This document shows positions 6,667 through 15,400 of a stretch of 15,400 bases of DNA, piece after piece; position 1 is the first letter of the stretch; the number at the start of each line of letters is the position of its first letter. Both the position numbers and the translations under genes were made by a program. The notes beneath the pieces were generated by a model. The model had not been told where the DNA came from. It saw nothing but the letters and a program-made list of their open reading frames with translations, and made no database searches. This DNA is from Cerioporus squamosus (taxonomy: Eukaryota; Basidiomycota; Agaricomycetes; Polyporales; Polyporaceae): the NCBI GenBank assembly GCA_022592435.1, contig JABYQS010000688.1, forward strand, positions 1 to 15,400. Reading direction: 5' to 3'.

Positions 6667-9600
6667 ATGCCCTCGCCCTACGGCTCCAGAGACTCGCCCC
6701 GCACTCTCCATGGTCGTCGACGCGCCCCTCGCGCGCAGCTAATCCGCCCCGGCTCCATCTTCGGGACGATCAAAAACATAGTCACTGCGCCCCTCGCCTG
6801 GTTGACTTCGTACGAGGACCAGGAGAACGTCTCTGGCAAGCGGGGTCGCAACAATGATGCGATACTCGAGGACGAGGGCACCTACCACGAGGATCAGCCT
6901 AGTGCGAAGCGGAAGAGGGTAGAAAGCCCCCAGCCCTCCCCTCCTCCCCAGCGGCCGACGCGCACCACTCAAGGCTACCTCGATGTCCCCGAGAACTTTC
7001 TTTCCCGACATGCCGGAGGCCGTCAACGACAGACGGCACCGGTTGGACATAATCGGTCGATGTCTCTAGTAACCTCCCTCAACGCCCCCGCGCCCTCGGG
7101 CTCCCATCCAGCCGGTCGGACGGCCTCACCGGCCGTCATGACATCCTACATGCCTCCATCGATGGTACAGCGTACCCAGTCGATGGATCCCCCTGCATAT
7201 CGTCCAACACCGCTGTCCCGCGATGTCTCTATGGAAGAAGGGCAATTTGGCTCCTTCGGGCGTGATGTCACGATGTCGCCCTCCCGCCACACCCCGTTTC
7301 AACTTCGTCCTAGGAACTCTCTGACGCCCCAGCCGAGTGGCCAGACCTTTGGTCCGACTCCCCGCCAGAAAGAGCGGGATGTCTCGGAGCCCCCACCTCT
7401 GGCTGCGCTCATCACGAAGCCCGTTTTCGTGAAACCGCCGCCCCAGCAGCACCAGGCAGAGCAGCCCGTTACGACCCTGGGTTCCCTGGCAGAGTCTAAG
7501 GGCAGAATTGTACGTGCAGTCCGTACATTGAGTGCCTTATCGGATCGTAACCACTTTCAGCAGAGCCGATCACCCATGCGCCAGCACAGCGGTCTCTTCC
7601 TCGGCGCTCGTCCGGAGGCAGTTGGCGACAGCAGCTCTACTCGTATGTCTTTTACGGTCGCAAAACATCCATGGTACCACCCACTAATCGGGACCCGTGT
7701 AGCATTCTCTATGCCCACAAATGCTGCTGAGAAGGCGCTGCATGATCTCGACGTGTACAAGACGCCATTGCTTCCTTCCAGGTTGCGTGGCTCGCAGACA
7801 ATCCCTGAGATGTTCAAGCCGAAGAAGGTGCATGCACCTGTGCTTATGCGTTCTGACCGTGATCGAGAGCGCAAGCCCCGTCTGGGGATGTCTGAGAAGA
7901 GCAAGAAGGAGGAAGCCGCGAAGCCGTATGCAGGACGCGGTGGTATGAAGAAGATGCTCGCCCGCCGTAAGTTGGAAGAGGAGGAGGAACGGGAGAAGGA
8001 GCGTGCTAGCGCCATCGAGACGGACCAAGACGAGGTCGTCGAAAATTCCTTCGAGGTCTCGGAACCTTCCAAGGAAGTGCCGGAAATCACTAGGGTTCCA
8101 TCCCCTCCCCCGGTCCCTGCGCCGCCTGCGCGTCCGGTCGGTGGTCGTGAGCAGTCCTCCTTGCGGGTGGGACGCACACGGATCTCTCGTAACCACATCG
8201 CGCGCCCTATCTCTAAGTCGAAGAACAAGTTCTCCGCCGCGTTTGATGATGAAGAGGGTGAAGATGCAATGCTCGACGAAGCCCACGAGCAAGCGGCCGC
8301 CGATGAGCCCAAAAGGCTACCCACTTTGTTCGAGAGTCCGAAGGGTTTCAGCTTCGCTCAAGATGTAAGTGGTGTTGAATCATATCACGTATCTGTTGGA
8401 TCCTGTAACTCACCGCTGGACTTCGCCACTGGTCAGAAGGCGCCTATCATGCACGACTCTAGCAATGCCAAGGAGCCTCCCATCGCAGCTCTTCCGTTCT
8501 CATTGAGCAAATCCGCTGCCCCCAGCCCACCCTCGGCTCCTGCTCCTGCGCAGTTCTCCTTCGGGGAGGCGCCAAAGACACCGGCTCCAGCGCCTGCGCC
8601 TGCGCCCGCGGCTCCTGCTGCTGCATCGACGACCCCGTTGTTTCCACCTGTGCCGTCAATCTCGCTCATTCCCCCGAGCCCCGCATCTGCGAAGCCTGCT
8701 ACTGGGACTGCTACCCCGGCCTCAGACTCCACGGCATCAGCCACCAGTTCATCGTCGACAATTCCGAACTTCTTCGCGAATTCCTCAGTATTCGCAAAGC
8801 CAGGGGTGACTATCGCTCCGCCTGCCCCCGCAGCTACTGCCGCCTCGGAGCTGCCCAAGGTCGAGACGAAGGCTGCGCAATCGCCGTTTACATTTGGTAG
8901 CACGCCATCAGTTGCTCCTGCGCCCAAGGAAGATACATCGGCGTCTGCATTTTCTTATGGCGCCCCCGCGACGACTGCAACTTCAGCCCCCGTGTCGACT
9001 CCCCCGTTCTCGTTCGCGCAGTCGAAGGATAGCGGGTCGGCCCCATCCTCCAGCTCGTTTTTCGCGGCGCCGCAGGCGAAAGAGGCAGCGCCTACTCCTT
9101 CTGCGGAGACCCAGCCATCTGCACCGGCCGGTACACCGTTTACATTTGGAGCACCTGCGAAGCCTGCTGAGGCGTCCACCGCTCCGTCGACATTGCCGTT
9201 CAGCTTCGGGGCCCCCGCTTCGTCTGCGGCGCCGACGACGGCGGCCCCTGTGGCCGTGCCTGCTGCATCACCTTTCTCGTTTGGTCAACCCAAGGCCGAG
9301 CCCGGTAAGGCGCCTGAGAACAAGCCGCTCTTTGGTACGGCTGAACCCGCGAAACCTTCTCTCTTCGGTGCTCCTGCACCTTCGCCGTCGCCGTTCGGAG
9401 GTAGCCAGGGCAGTGCAGGTGCCGAAGCACCCAAGCCAGCGTTCACCTTTGGGCAGCCTACGCCTTCACCGTCGACTCCTGCTCCGACCATCGAGGCACC
9501 CAAACCGTTGTTCCCATCTACCTCTACTGGCGGGACCGGCGGCTTCTCCTTTGGTGCACCCGCCGCATCCCCGGCTCTTCCCAAGGCTCCCTTCTCGTTC

Positions 9601-10581
9601 GGAGCTGCGCCGTCGACGCCTCCTGTGAGCACGCCTGTTGACCACAAGCCTGCGTTCTCTTTCGGTGCACCCTCAACGCCTGCTGTTTCAGCGCCTACCA
9701 CACTGTTTGGGGGGCCTTCCACGGGTAGCAATGGTTCGGATGTGAGCAAGCCGTTCTCCTTCGGCGCTCAGGCGCCTGCGCGACCCATCACTCCGCCGCA
9801 GAAGGAGCAAGAAATGCGCATGGAGGAGAGTCCAACGCGTGGAGGTGGCATGGATATGAACGGCGAACCACCGAAGCAAACGAGTGGTTTCTCGTTTGGC
9901 GCGCCGAGCGCGTCAACAACGTTCGGCCAACCGAGTCAATCGTCTCCCTTCGCTTTTGGTGCCAAGACCGAGACGAAGGTTGAAACGAAGCCCACAGGTT
10001 CATTTGCGAGCTTTGGTCAAGGCGCGACCTCGTCGGGCTTCTCGTTTGGCCAGAAGCCTGCCGAGAGCACTCACTCCCCAGTGACCTCTGCACCCTTTGG
10101 CTCATCCACGCCCTTCGGTCAGACTCCAACGTCGGCGACTCCTGCTTTCAGTTTCGGTGCTCCTAGTACTAGCTCCGGTGGTGGATTCGGCCAGCCGTCT
10201 GCGGCTGTCAACTCGCAACCTGCCAGTCCATCGACGTTCGGACAGCAAGGTGCACCATTCGGGTTCGGCGCGACGCCTACGTCTGCCACTGCTCCATCGA
10301 ACCCCTTCGCCTTTGGAAGCCAGCCTGCATCTCCAGCTACTGGCAATGCTGGTCTTCCACAGCCTCCCGGCTCATCAGGCGGTGCTTCCTCGTTCGCGTT
10401 CGGTGCTTCCAGTCCCGCTACGAGCCAAGCACCATCATCTCCGTTCGGTGCTGCGCCATCGCTGCCCGCGCCTGGCGGAGGCGTGTCCTTCACCATCGGG
10501 TCTGCCGCACCCCCGCCTCAGGCGCAGGGTGGTGCCCGGCAGATCAAGAAGCTTCCTACCCGCAGGGGTGGAAGGCGGTAA
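6667..10581 (+). CDS. FG-repeat nucleoporin, Nup1/Nup153-like
   Basis: Phe-Gly nucleoporins line the nuclear pore channel and bind transport receptors. The frame is open for 1,304 codons, but a 72-nt in-frame intron (8365-8436, GTAAGT to CAG, with a TGTAACTCAC branch-like site) probably reduces the protein to 1,280 residues. Domains: a basic N-terminus followed by an amphipathic segment at residues 31-48 (IFGTIKNIVTAPLAWLTS); an NLS-like AKRKRV near residue 80; a conserved-looking block near 333-390; a charged, Lys/Glu-rich predicted helix near 397-450; then from about residue 605 to 1240 roughly 30 FG motifs (FSFG, FTFG, FAFG, PFG) in Ala/Pro/Ser/Thr-rich linkers. The last residues are basic (RQIKKLPTRRGGRR), like the importin-beta-binding end of yeast Nup1 and Nup153. 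The amphipathic helix, FG domain and basic tail favour a nuclear-basket Nup1/Nup153/Nup124 type over Nup98 or Nup100, which have a C-terminal autoproteolytic domain that is absent here. Confidence 0.88.
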   Translation: MPSPYGSRDSPRTLHGRRRAPRAQLIRPGSIFGTIKNIVTAPLAWLTSYEDQENVSGKRGRNNDAILEDEGTYHEDQPSAKRKRVESPQPSPPPQRPTRTTQGYLDVPENFLSRHAGGRQRQTAPVGHNRSMSLVTSLNAPAPSGSHPAGRTASPAVMTSYMPPSMVQRTQSMDPPAYRPTPLSRDVSMEEGQFGSFGRDVTMSPSRHTPFQLRPRNSLTPQPSGQTFGPTPRQKERDVSEPPPLAALITKPVFVKPPPQQHQAEQPVTTLGSLAESKGRIVRAVRTLSALSDRNHFQQSRSPMRQHSGLFLGARPEAVGDSSSTRMSFTVAKHPWYHPLIGTRVAFSMPTNAAEKALHDLDVYKTPLLPSRLRGSQTIPEMFKPKKVHAPVLMRSDRDRERKPRLGMSEKSKKEEAAKPYAGRGGMKKMLARRKLEEEEEREKERASAIETDQDEVVENSFEVSEPSKEVPEITRVPSPPPVPAPPARPVGGREQSSLRVGRTRISRNHIARPISKSKNKFSAAFDDEEGEDAMLDEAHEQAAADEPKRLPTLFESPKGFSFAQDVSGVESYHVSVGSCNSPLDFATGQKAPIMHDSSNAKEPPIAALPFSLSKSAAPSPPSAPAPAQFSFGEAPKTPAPAPAPAPAAPAAASTTPLFPPVPSISLIPPSPASAKPATGTATPASDSTASATSSSSTIPNFFANSSVFAKPGVTIAPPAPAATAASELPKVETKAAQSPFTFGSTPSVAPAPKEDTSASAFSYGAPATTATSAPVSTPPFSFAQSKDSGSAPSSSSFFAAPQAKEAAPTPSAETQPSAPAGTPFTFGAPAKPAEASTAPSTLPFSFGAPASSAAPTTAAPVAVPAASPFSFGQPKAEPGKAPENKPLFGTAEPAKPSLFGAPAPSPSPFGGSQGSAGAEAPKPAFTFGQPTPSPSTPAPTIEAPKPLFPSTSTGGTGGFSFGAPAASPALPKAPFSFGAAPSTPPVSTPVDHKPAFSFGAPSTPAVSAPTTLFGGPSTGSNGSDVSKPFSFGAQAPARPITPPQKEQEMRMEESPTRGGGMDMNGEPPKQTSGFSFGAPSASTTFGQPSQSSPFAFGAKTETKVETKPTGSFASFGQGATSSGFSFGQKPAESTHSPVTSAPFGSSTPFGQTPTSATPAFSFGAPSTSSGGGFGQPSAAVNSQPASPSTFGQQGAPFGFGATPTSATAPSNPFAFGSQPASPATGNAGLPQPPGSSGGASSFAFGASSPATSQAPSSPFGAAPSLPAPGGGVSFTIGSAAPPPQAQGGARQIKKLPTRRGGRR
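8365..8436 (+). other. In-frame, stop-free 72-nt intron in nucleoporin gene
   Basis: The segment starts GTAAGTGG, has a branch-like TGTAACTCAC and ends GGTCAG. The translation across it (Val-Ser-Gly-Val-Glu-Ser-Tyr-His-...) differs in character from its flanks. Its length is divisible by three and it lacks stops, so retention would add 24 residues without breaking the protein. Confidence 0.75.
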
Positions 10582-11312
10582 CCCCGCAACTCAGCTCAAA
10601 TGCATACCATCTTTCTTGTCTTTCTCTATGTTATTGTCTCTCCCTCTCTCCCATCACAAGAACTGTCACAACACACATACATCATATATACATACATAGT
10701 CACTCCTGCCTGTCTCACTTTCTGTGTCCGTAGTTGAACGTCACCCTTCCCACCATCGCATCCATCGCGCGTTACCCATCGTTTCATCCCTGTTTCTCTT
10801 GTTTCCATCGTCTCTCGTCTCTTTCCCGTCTGGGTTGTTTGTTCACAGTACGCTATCTACTCGCATCAGGGGACCGTCCCGCGCATCGTCACTTGGCTGA
10901 AGGCCAAACATCCATAGCACTCCGTAGCATTACATCGCATCTGCAATGATCCACACATAGGTAGGTAAGTAGTTAGGTTAGATAGGTCGTTTCTCTCTCG
11001 CACGTCGATCGCTCAGGGCTGAAGGCCTATGCATTGCGTATTATATTTGCACGCTGTTGTGCGTAGGAGTAGGTAGTAGTTAGCAGCAGGGCGTCCCATG
11101 GTACTCTCCTCGATATCATCCTCAATGACATGCTTCTCGTCATGTTGCGTCTCATGCATGTACGCCGACGGAACCGATAGTCCGACGGTCTGGTCTCGCA
11201 CACAGCCATCAAGTGCACGTCATAGTGGCCTACGTCGTGTTCAGTTTGTTCTGTTCCTACTTGGTCACCTCCTCGCTCGTACTGCACGCCGTTCGTGCTT
11301 GGCTCGTTACTG
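10582..11312. other. Intergenic region: nucleoporin 3' UTR, DLD1 promoter
   Basis: These 731 bases are pyrimidine-rich after the nucleoporin stop. They include a short AT/CA-rich simple stretch (about 10672-10698), a TAGG-rich stretch (about 10958-10986), and two copies of GGCTGAAGGCC at 10895-10905 and 11017-11027. No gene, tRNA or clear TATA box was seen. Confidence 0.45.
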
Positions 11313-13803
11313 ATGCACGCAAGCTCCGCGGTCAACAGTACCGCTGCCGCGGCCCGTCAGATCTCTCGTCGCGGAGGCGCCGCGGCGTCTCCGCGTCGGT
11401 GGCTGCATCCTGCTCCTCGTCTCCGCCCGACTGCGTATACTCATAGTCACCTGTCACCTGGCGAACAGCTCTCAGAACGTGCGCAACGTGCGGTCTGTGG
11501 CATTGGTCTCTTGACTGTTGCTTCTGCCGTCTACTACCACCTGTCTCACCCTATACACTTGGATGGAGTGGCTGCTTTCGATGGCCCGGGGCCCAAGGGT
11601 TCAAAGAACACCACGGTATCTCACGACTTGCCGCCTTCGTCGGTGCATTCAAAGTATGCAACCACGGAGGAAGTCAAGGAGGCAATAGAAGAGCTCCAGA
11701 ACGCCTTACCTCGTGAAGGCGCGGTCAATGTGGACCCTCATGTGCTGGAAATGTACGGGTCCTCCGACAAGTCGTACCATCCTGCGTCTCCCCATTCGGT
11801 CGTGGTGCGCCCTGTGAGCACGGAGGAAGTCGTCGTGATTGTGAACATCGCACGGAAGTACAGGGTACCCATCGTTCCGTATAGCGGGGCTACGAGTCTG
11901 GAAGGCCAATTCTCTGGGGTAAGCGTGGTATACTTGAGTGGAAAGACATGTAGCTGAGACTACGGCCCCAGTACCCTGCAGGAAGCATTTGTCTTGACAT
12001 GAGCGGCATGAACAAGATCTTGGAGATACACGGTGCGTCGGTGTAGACCGCTGTTTTGCAGGCACTGTGACAAAGCTTACTCTTGTACAATAGAGGACGA
12101 TAGCGACCTCATATGCCAGGCAGGCGTCCGCTGGGAAGATATCAACTCTACGCTTCGGGAGAAAGGCATCCCACTGTTCTTTCCCGTGAGTGAGAACTCA
12201 ATATCGCTCAGCCTGCCCTGACTCAAGTTTCTTGGATTAGCTTGATCCAGGCCCTGGTGCAGTGAGCCGTCTCTCTCGTGCGTTCAAGTGCGTAGTTGCT
12301 GAAGTATGTGCAGACGATTGGTGGTATGATTGGTACCGGATGTTCTGGAAGTAGGTCCGCACGGGTAACGAAGGTATCAGCTCCGTAGCTAACATACTTA
12401 AACACCTGCAGCGAACGCTGTGAGATACGGCACCGCACGAGGAGAATGGTTCCTTAACGTCGTACGTCTCAGCGTGCGAGTTAGATGGCTCTATATGCTG
12501 AGTATGTTCCATCAGACCGTCGTCTTACCGAATGGCAAAGTCATCAAGACGCGTCGACGGGCTCGCAAATCTTCCGCAGGCATAGACATGACCAAGCTCT
12601 TCATAGGCGCAGAAGGCACGCTTGGGATCGTTACGGAAGGTAAGAGGACACCTAAGACTGTAGCATGTTCGGGTGCGTGTACTGACATCGTTTGGTTAGC
12701 AACTTTGCGGCTCGCGCCAGTCATTCCTACCAAGGTCGCTATGGCTCAATTCCCGGACGTCCAGCATGCTGTGAGCGCCGTACAGGAGATCCTGAACACG
12801 CCTGCAGGTCCGCATATTCGTACGTGTAACATCGAACATACACCGAGACGGGTCATTTATGGTCACCCACAGAATGTGTCGAGCTACTCGACGACCGGAG
12901 TAGGTCTTGCCGCCTTTGGTCTTCTGTATTATTACTAAGACCGGCGGTTTCAGTGATGGCAGCCATTGACGAAGCAGGACTCGTTTCGGAGACATACCCG
13001 ATCCGTGACACGCTCTTCTTCAAGATACAGGGAGACCCCGCAGCCATCGAATCCACAGCGCGCACTGTTCAGCAAATAGTGTCTAACCACAATCCTCGAA
13101 CTTCAAGTTCACGACAACCGACGAAGAGGCGGAGGAGCTCTGGGAAAGTCGCAAGTATGCTCTCATGAGCACGATTGAGAGCGAAGAGGGCGCTCGGTGT
13201 TGGACCACGGATGTATGGTAAGCGCGTCGCCTGTCAGACACCGTGCATGCCGCTGACGAGCCGCAGCGTGCCTGTGTCTCGCTTGCCACAGCTGGTCTAT
13301 GAGACCAAAAAGGATTTAGCTGAGTCCAACCTGGCGTCCACGATCGTAGGGCATGTCGGCGATGGTGAGCAAACGCGCTAGCCCCTTGTGCTCTGAAGTT
13401 GACTCTTGGTCGCTTAGGGATTTCCATGCGTTTATCCTATTCAAGAAGGATAGCGAACTGCAGGCCGTTAGCGACGCCGTACATAGGCTAGTGCATCGTG
13501 CCATTGCTCTTGATGGAACATGTGAGCTCGCATTCGGTGCGCGCAACGCAATCCTCTGCTGACTTTTAACAGGCACCGGTGAGCACGGTGTCGGTGTAGG
13601 AAGAAGGAGTATCTCGCAGCTGAGTTGGGGGAGGACACCGTCGAGCTGATGTGGACCATCAAGAACGCAATAGACCCGCTGGATATCATGAATCCCGGCA
13701 GGTCAGCAACCTCAACATGTCGTTTTCCGCACCTTTCTGATCCATCGTGACCTTGCAGCTTTATCCAGAGTTGAGCCAGGATAGCAAATCGCCTCAGCAT
13801 TAG
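11313..13803 (+). CDS. DLD1: D-lactate dehydrogenase (cytochrome), mitochondrial
   Basis: This FAD enzyme oxidises D-lactate to pyruvate and passes electrons to cytochrome c in the mitochondrion. Fourteen exons: 11313-11918, 11972-12032, 12094-12185, 12241-12261, 12314-12350, 12412-12461, 12516-12639, 12700-12819, 12873-12899, 12954-13217, 13267-13364, 13418-13521, 13573-13701 and 13759-13803; introns are 49-61 nt. The product would be 593 residues, near yeast Dld1 (587). Seen: an Arg/Ala-rich presequence and one hydrophobic segment ([17 protein letters not shown]); the FAD-binding domain with [63 protein letters not shown]; and the C-terminal domain with the conserved GHVGDG, HAFILF, GTCTGEHGVG and DIMNPG. 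The first ATG after upstream stops was used. The frame fails by exactly one missing base near 13096, 13420, 13601 and 13700, all in the 3' third; allowing for these, every splice phase closes. A pseudogene or local sequence error is possible. It converges on the P450 gene, with 103 bp between stop codons. Confidence 0.9.
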
Positions 13804-13906
13804 AGGCATCTACGTGACATCCGTGCATAAGCTTGACTCACGCCACCAACATGTAATATCCATTGAAAGCATTGCCACCAAGGGCAACGACTCGGAACTG
13901 CACGAC
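13804..13906. other. Short convergent spacer, DLD1 / P450
   Basis: Only 103 bases separate the two facing stop codons, so the 3' untranslated regions probably overlap. No further feature was seen. Confidence 0.5.
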
Positions 13907-15400
13907 CTACACGTCCTGTTGCGCCAGTTCCAGGAGCAGCGCTTCGTGCTCCTTCGACCGCGGCTTGATGATGCACGGGAATGGCTTGGGATGGCTGAGT
14001 TTTGCGTTCAGCAAGCTCGAACATCTGCGAGCGGCTTGGCGACGGAGTGTGCAACGTACCATAAGAACCCACGTTGATACTCCCCGTCGGGGTTATCTCT
14101 TCCCGTCCTCTCCGATTGCCTTCCGGATCTCGAAGACGCTGAGCAGGCTCGCGATGGTGATCCACATCGAGTCGACCGCCATGAGTCGGCCTGGGCAGAT
14201 GCGACGTCCAAACCCGAACGCTGCCACAACGGGTCGCGCACGGTTGGGTCCAGGGTGCCGTCGGGCCGGAGGAATCGGTCTGGGTTGTACTTGGACGGCT
14301 CCGGATACGCTTTGCTGTCGTGCAGAATGGCCCTGGCAGGGGTCAGAGGCCCGGGCATCAGAGCATCGCATGTGAGAGAGGGGCGAGGAGCGAAGTTCCC
14401 TCACCATGTGTTCGCGACGACGAGCGTGCCCTTGGGAAGGTAGTACCCGCTGTACGTCGTCTTCTGTCAGCATGTGCGGGACGTCTGGCGCGCCTTCGTT
14501 TTAGCACCGGTCGTCTGAAGACAGTACGGAGAGACTGTTCCTTACCGAGAGGGACGACGGGATTCCAGCGTAGCGTCTCTTTCACGATGGCGTCGATGTA
14601 CGGCAGCGACGGCTGATCAGAAAAGTCGGCAGTCGATGTGAGCCCACGACATGGTCCAGCTCTTTCTGAGCGCGCTCTTGTATATCGGGATTGAGTACCA
14701 TGGCCAGGAAGAATGACCCCAGGCAGAGACGGTCTGGATTATGCAGTTGCGTCGTTGGCGTGCCTATGACGGGGAGACGCTTCCACTCACCGTATCCGCA
14801 CCACCTTCATGGAGTCGTGGCCGTCAGCTCAACCACAAGGCCGAGACAGCTGCGGGCTTACCGACATATAGTGAACCAAGCGTGGCTCGAATGATGTAAT
14901 CGGTGTACGCTGGGTCTTTGGGATCTTTCCCGAACGCTTCGATAAGAGACTTGGCAGCACAGTCTCCGACTTCTCCGGTGGCCTACGAAAGCTTCATCTC
15001 AAACAACCGACCATACGCTTCTTTGCCGTACTCACCAAGCGCTTCTGCACGTCTTCGTACGGTGCGTTCAGTAGCCTGTCAACTGATACACGCCATATCC
15101 TCGCCTGCTTCCGGAAGCCCGCGCCTGGGAACCATTCTGGGACATGTTTGACTGGGGAAGCGCGTCAGGTGTACGGCAGCGCAGATCATTGCCCATCCGA
15201 GAGTATAAGTGTGCTCACGCATGGGTATGACGTCCACAAGATAGGAACCGGCATTGGTCGTCTCCGAGATCGACTCCGCTGCTGCTTCTGCGGTGACAAT
15301 CCAGTGGTCGTGCAGCGACTTGACGTCGATGTCGTAACCGATCGAGAGGATTGTCGCACCCGCCAGGCTACGAAGCGTGCGATGTTAGAAGGTACTTTAG
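13907..15400 (-). CDS. Cytochrome P450 monooxygenase (partial, frame-broken)
   Basis: A heme-thiolate oxygenase of the fungal CYP type; its substrate cannot be told. The N-terminal third lies beyond the window. Visible exons: 15219-15400 (partial), 15036-15151, 14862-14982, 14791-14804 (14 nt), 14546-14733, 14405-14493, 14060-14332 and 13907-13994. Seen: LAGATILSIGYDIDV (C-helix side); VPEWFPGAGF; the I-helix GGADTTVSA; K-helix KETLRW, which supplies the ExxR motif; YNPDRF; the heme-binding FGFGRRICPGR with its Cys ligand; and a C-terminal end KPFPCIIKPRSKEHEALL. This resembles the large CYP64/OrdA-like P450s of wood-decay basidiomycetes. Frame breaks occur near 15376, 14721, 14623, 14453, 14231, 14101 and 14084. 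Most are one-base losses in homopolymers; 14453 needs a two-base loss or one-base gain. Either the gene is decaying or the consensus is poor here. Confidence 0.88.
14791..14804 (-). other. 14-nt exon in the P450 gene
   Basis: The exon encodes only the core of the oxygen-binding I-helix (Gly-Gly-Ala-Asp-Thr across its junctions). It is bounded by introns of 57 nt each (14805-14861 and 14734-14790) with proper GT-AG ends. Phases on both sides agree and the motif is intact, so the call is firm. Confidence 0.8.

Noticed and set aside
7557..8324. Long open frame of 255 codons on the minus strand inside the nucleoporin gene
   Set aside because: It is a Ser-rich shadow of the plus-strand coding sequence, without family motifs or splice support. 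Long antisense frames are expected opposite Ala/Pro/Ser-rich FG genes.
8894..9628. Arg/Leu-rich open frame of 244 codons on the plus strand overlapping the FG region
   Set aside because: It is the alternate frame of codon-biased Ala/Pro/Ser repeats and its composition follows directly from those codons.
10955..10990. TAGG-rich stretch resembling degenerate telomere repeat
   Set aside because: There is no regular TTAGGG unit and the context is an ordinary intergenic region, so it looks like a simple-sequence stretch.
10895..11027. Two copies of GGCTGAAGGCC in the DLD1 upstream region
   Set aside because: Eleven bases, semi-palindromic, with no further shared flank. They may be chance or a weak regulatory motif; not enough to call.
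13072..13110. A possible 29-nt intron in DLD1 (GT at 13079 to AG after TTCA) that would restore the frame
   Set aside because: It is too short compared with all other introns here (49 nt or more) and would remove residues that match the family just before FKFTTDEEE. A one-base loss explains the frame better.
13085..13705. Programmed ribosomal frameshifting in DLD1
   Set aside because: Four separate sites in one gene, none with a slippery heptamer plus structure that I could recognise. The neighbouring P450 shows the same type of break.
1..15400. CRISPR arrays, rRNA, tRNA, bacterial operon features
   Set aside because: No regular repeat-spacer pattern, tRNA box pair or rRNA-like sequence was noticed, and the genes are intron-rich and clearly eukaryotic.

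Overview
The window looks like nuclear DNA of an agaricomycete basidiomycete, possibly a polypore, though no species can be named. The evidence is GC-rich coding sequence, many short GT-AG introns (mostly 49-72 nt), a KDZ-transposon-associated cysteine-cluster gene typical of mushroom-forming fungi, and housekeeping proteins of fungal type. Gene models were built by hand from splice sites, reading phase and remembered family motifs. No database search was run.

Layout, left to right. 1-300: possibly the last 47 codons of a membrane-protein gene, otherwise nothing recognised. 294-3094: a probable degenerate DNA transposon. A 10-bp direct repeat flanks inverted repeats at 312-341 and 3047-3077. 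Between them lie two convergent, frame-broken genes: an unrecognised Pro/Ser/Ala-rich one (+, from 478) and a CxC5/CxC6 cysteine-cluster gene (-, 2893 to 1407). 3429-4161 (+): MBF1, a transcriptional coactivator, with a TATA box, a Gcn4-type TGACTCA site and what appears to be a 2-nt microexon. 4488-6425 (-): gamma-tubulin, ten exons, intact. 6667-10581 (+): a large FG nucleoporin of Nup1/Nup153 type, divergent from gamma-tubulin across 241 bp. 10582-11312: untranslated and promoter sequence. 11313-13803 (+): D-lactate dehydrogenase (cytochrome), fourteen exons. 13907-15400 (-): the 3' part of a cytochrome P450 gene that runs off the right edge.

The core genes are unrelated functionally: amino-acid-starvation/stress coactivation, microtubule nucleation, nuclear transport, mitochondrial lactate oxidation and monooxygenation. 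No biosynthetic cluster or operon-like logic is visible. The most interesting points are the transposon-like structure beside MBF1, the 2-nt exon, and a cluster of about a dozen single-base losses. These fall in 13.09-15.4 kb (DLD1 3' half and the P450), with further frame breaks in 0.5-2 kb, while about 2,000 codons in between are unbroken. The distribution points to local consensus errors as much as to gene decay.
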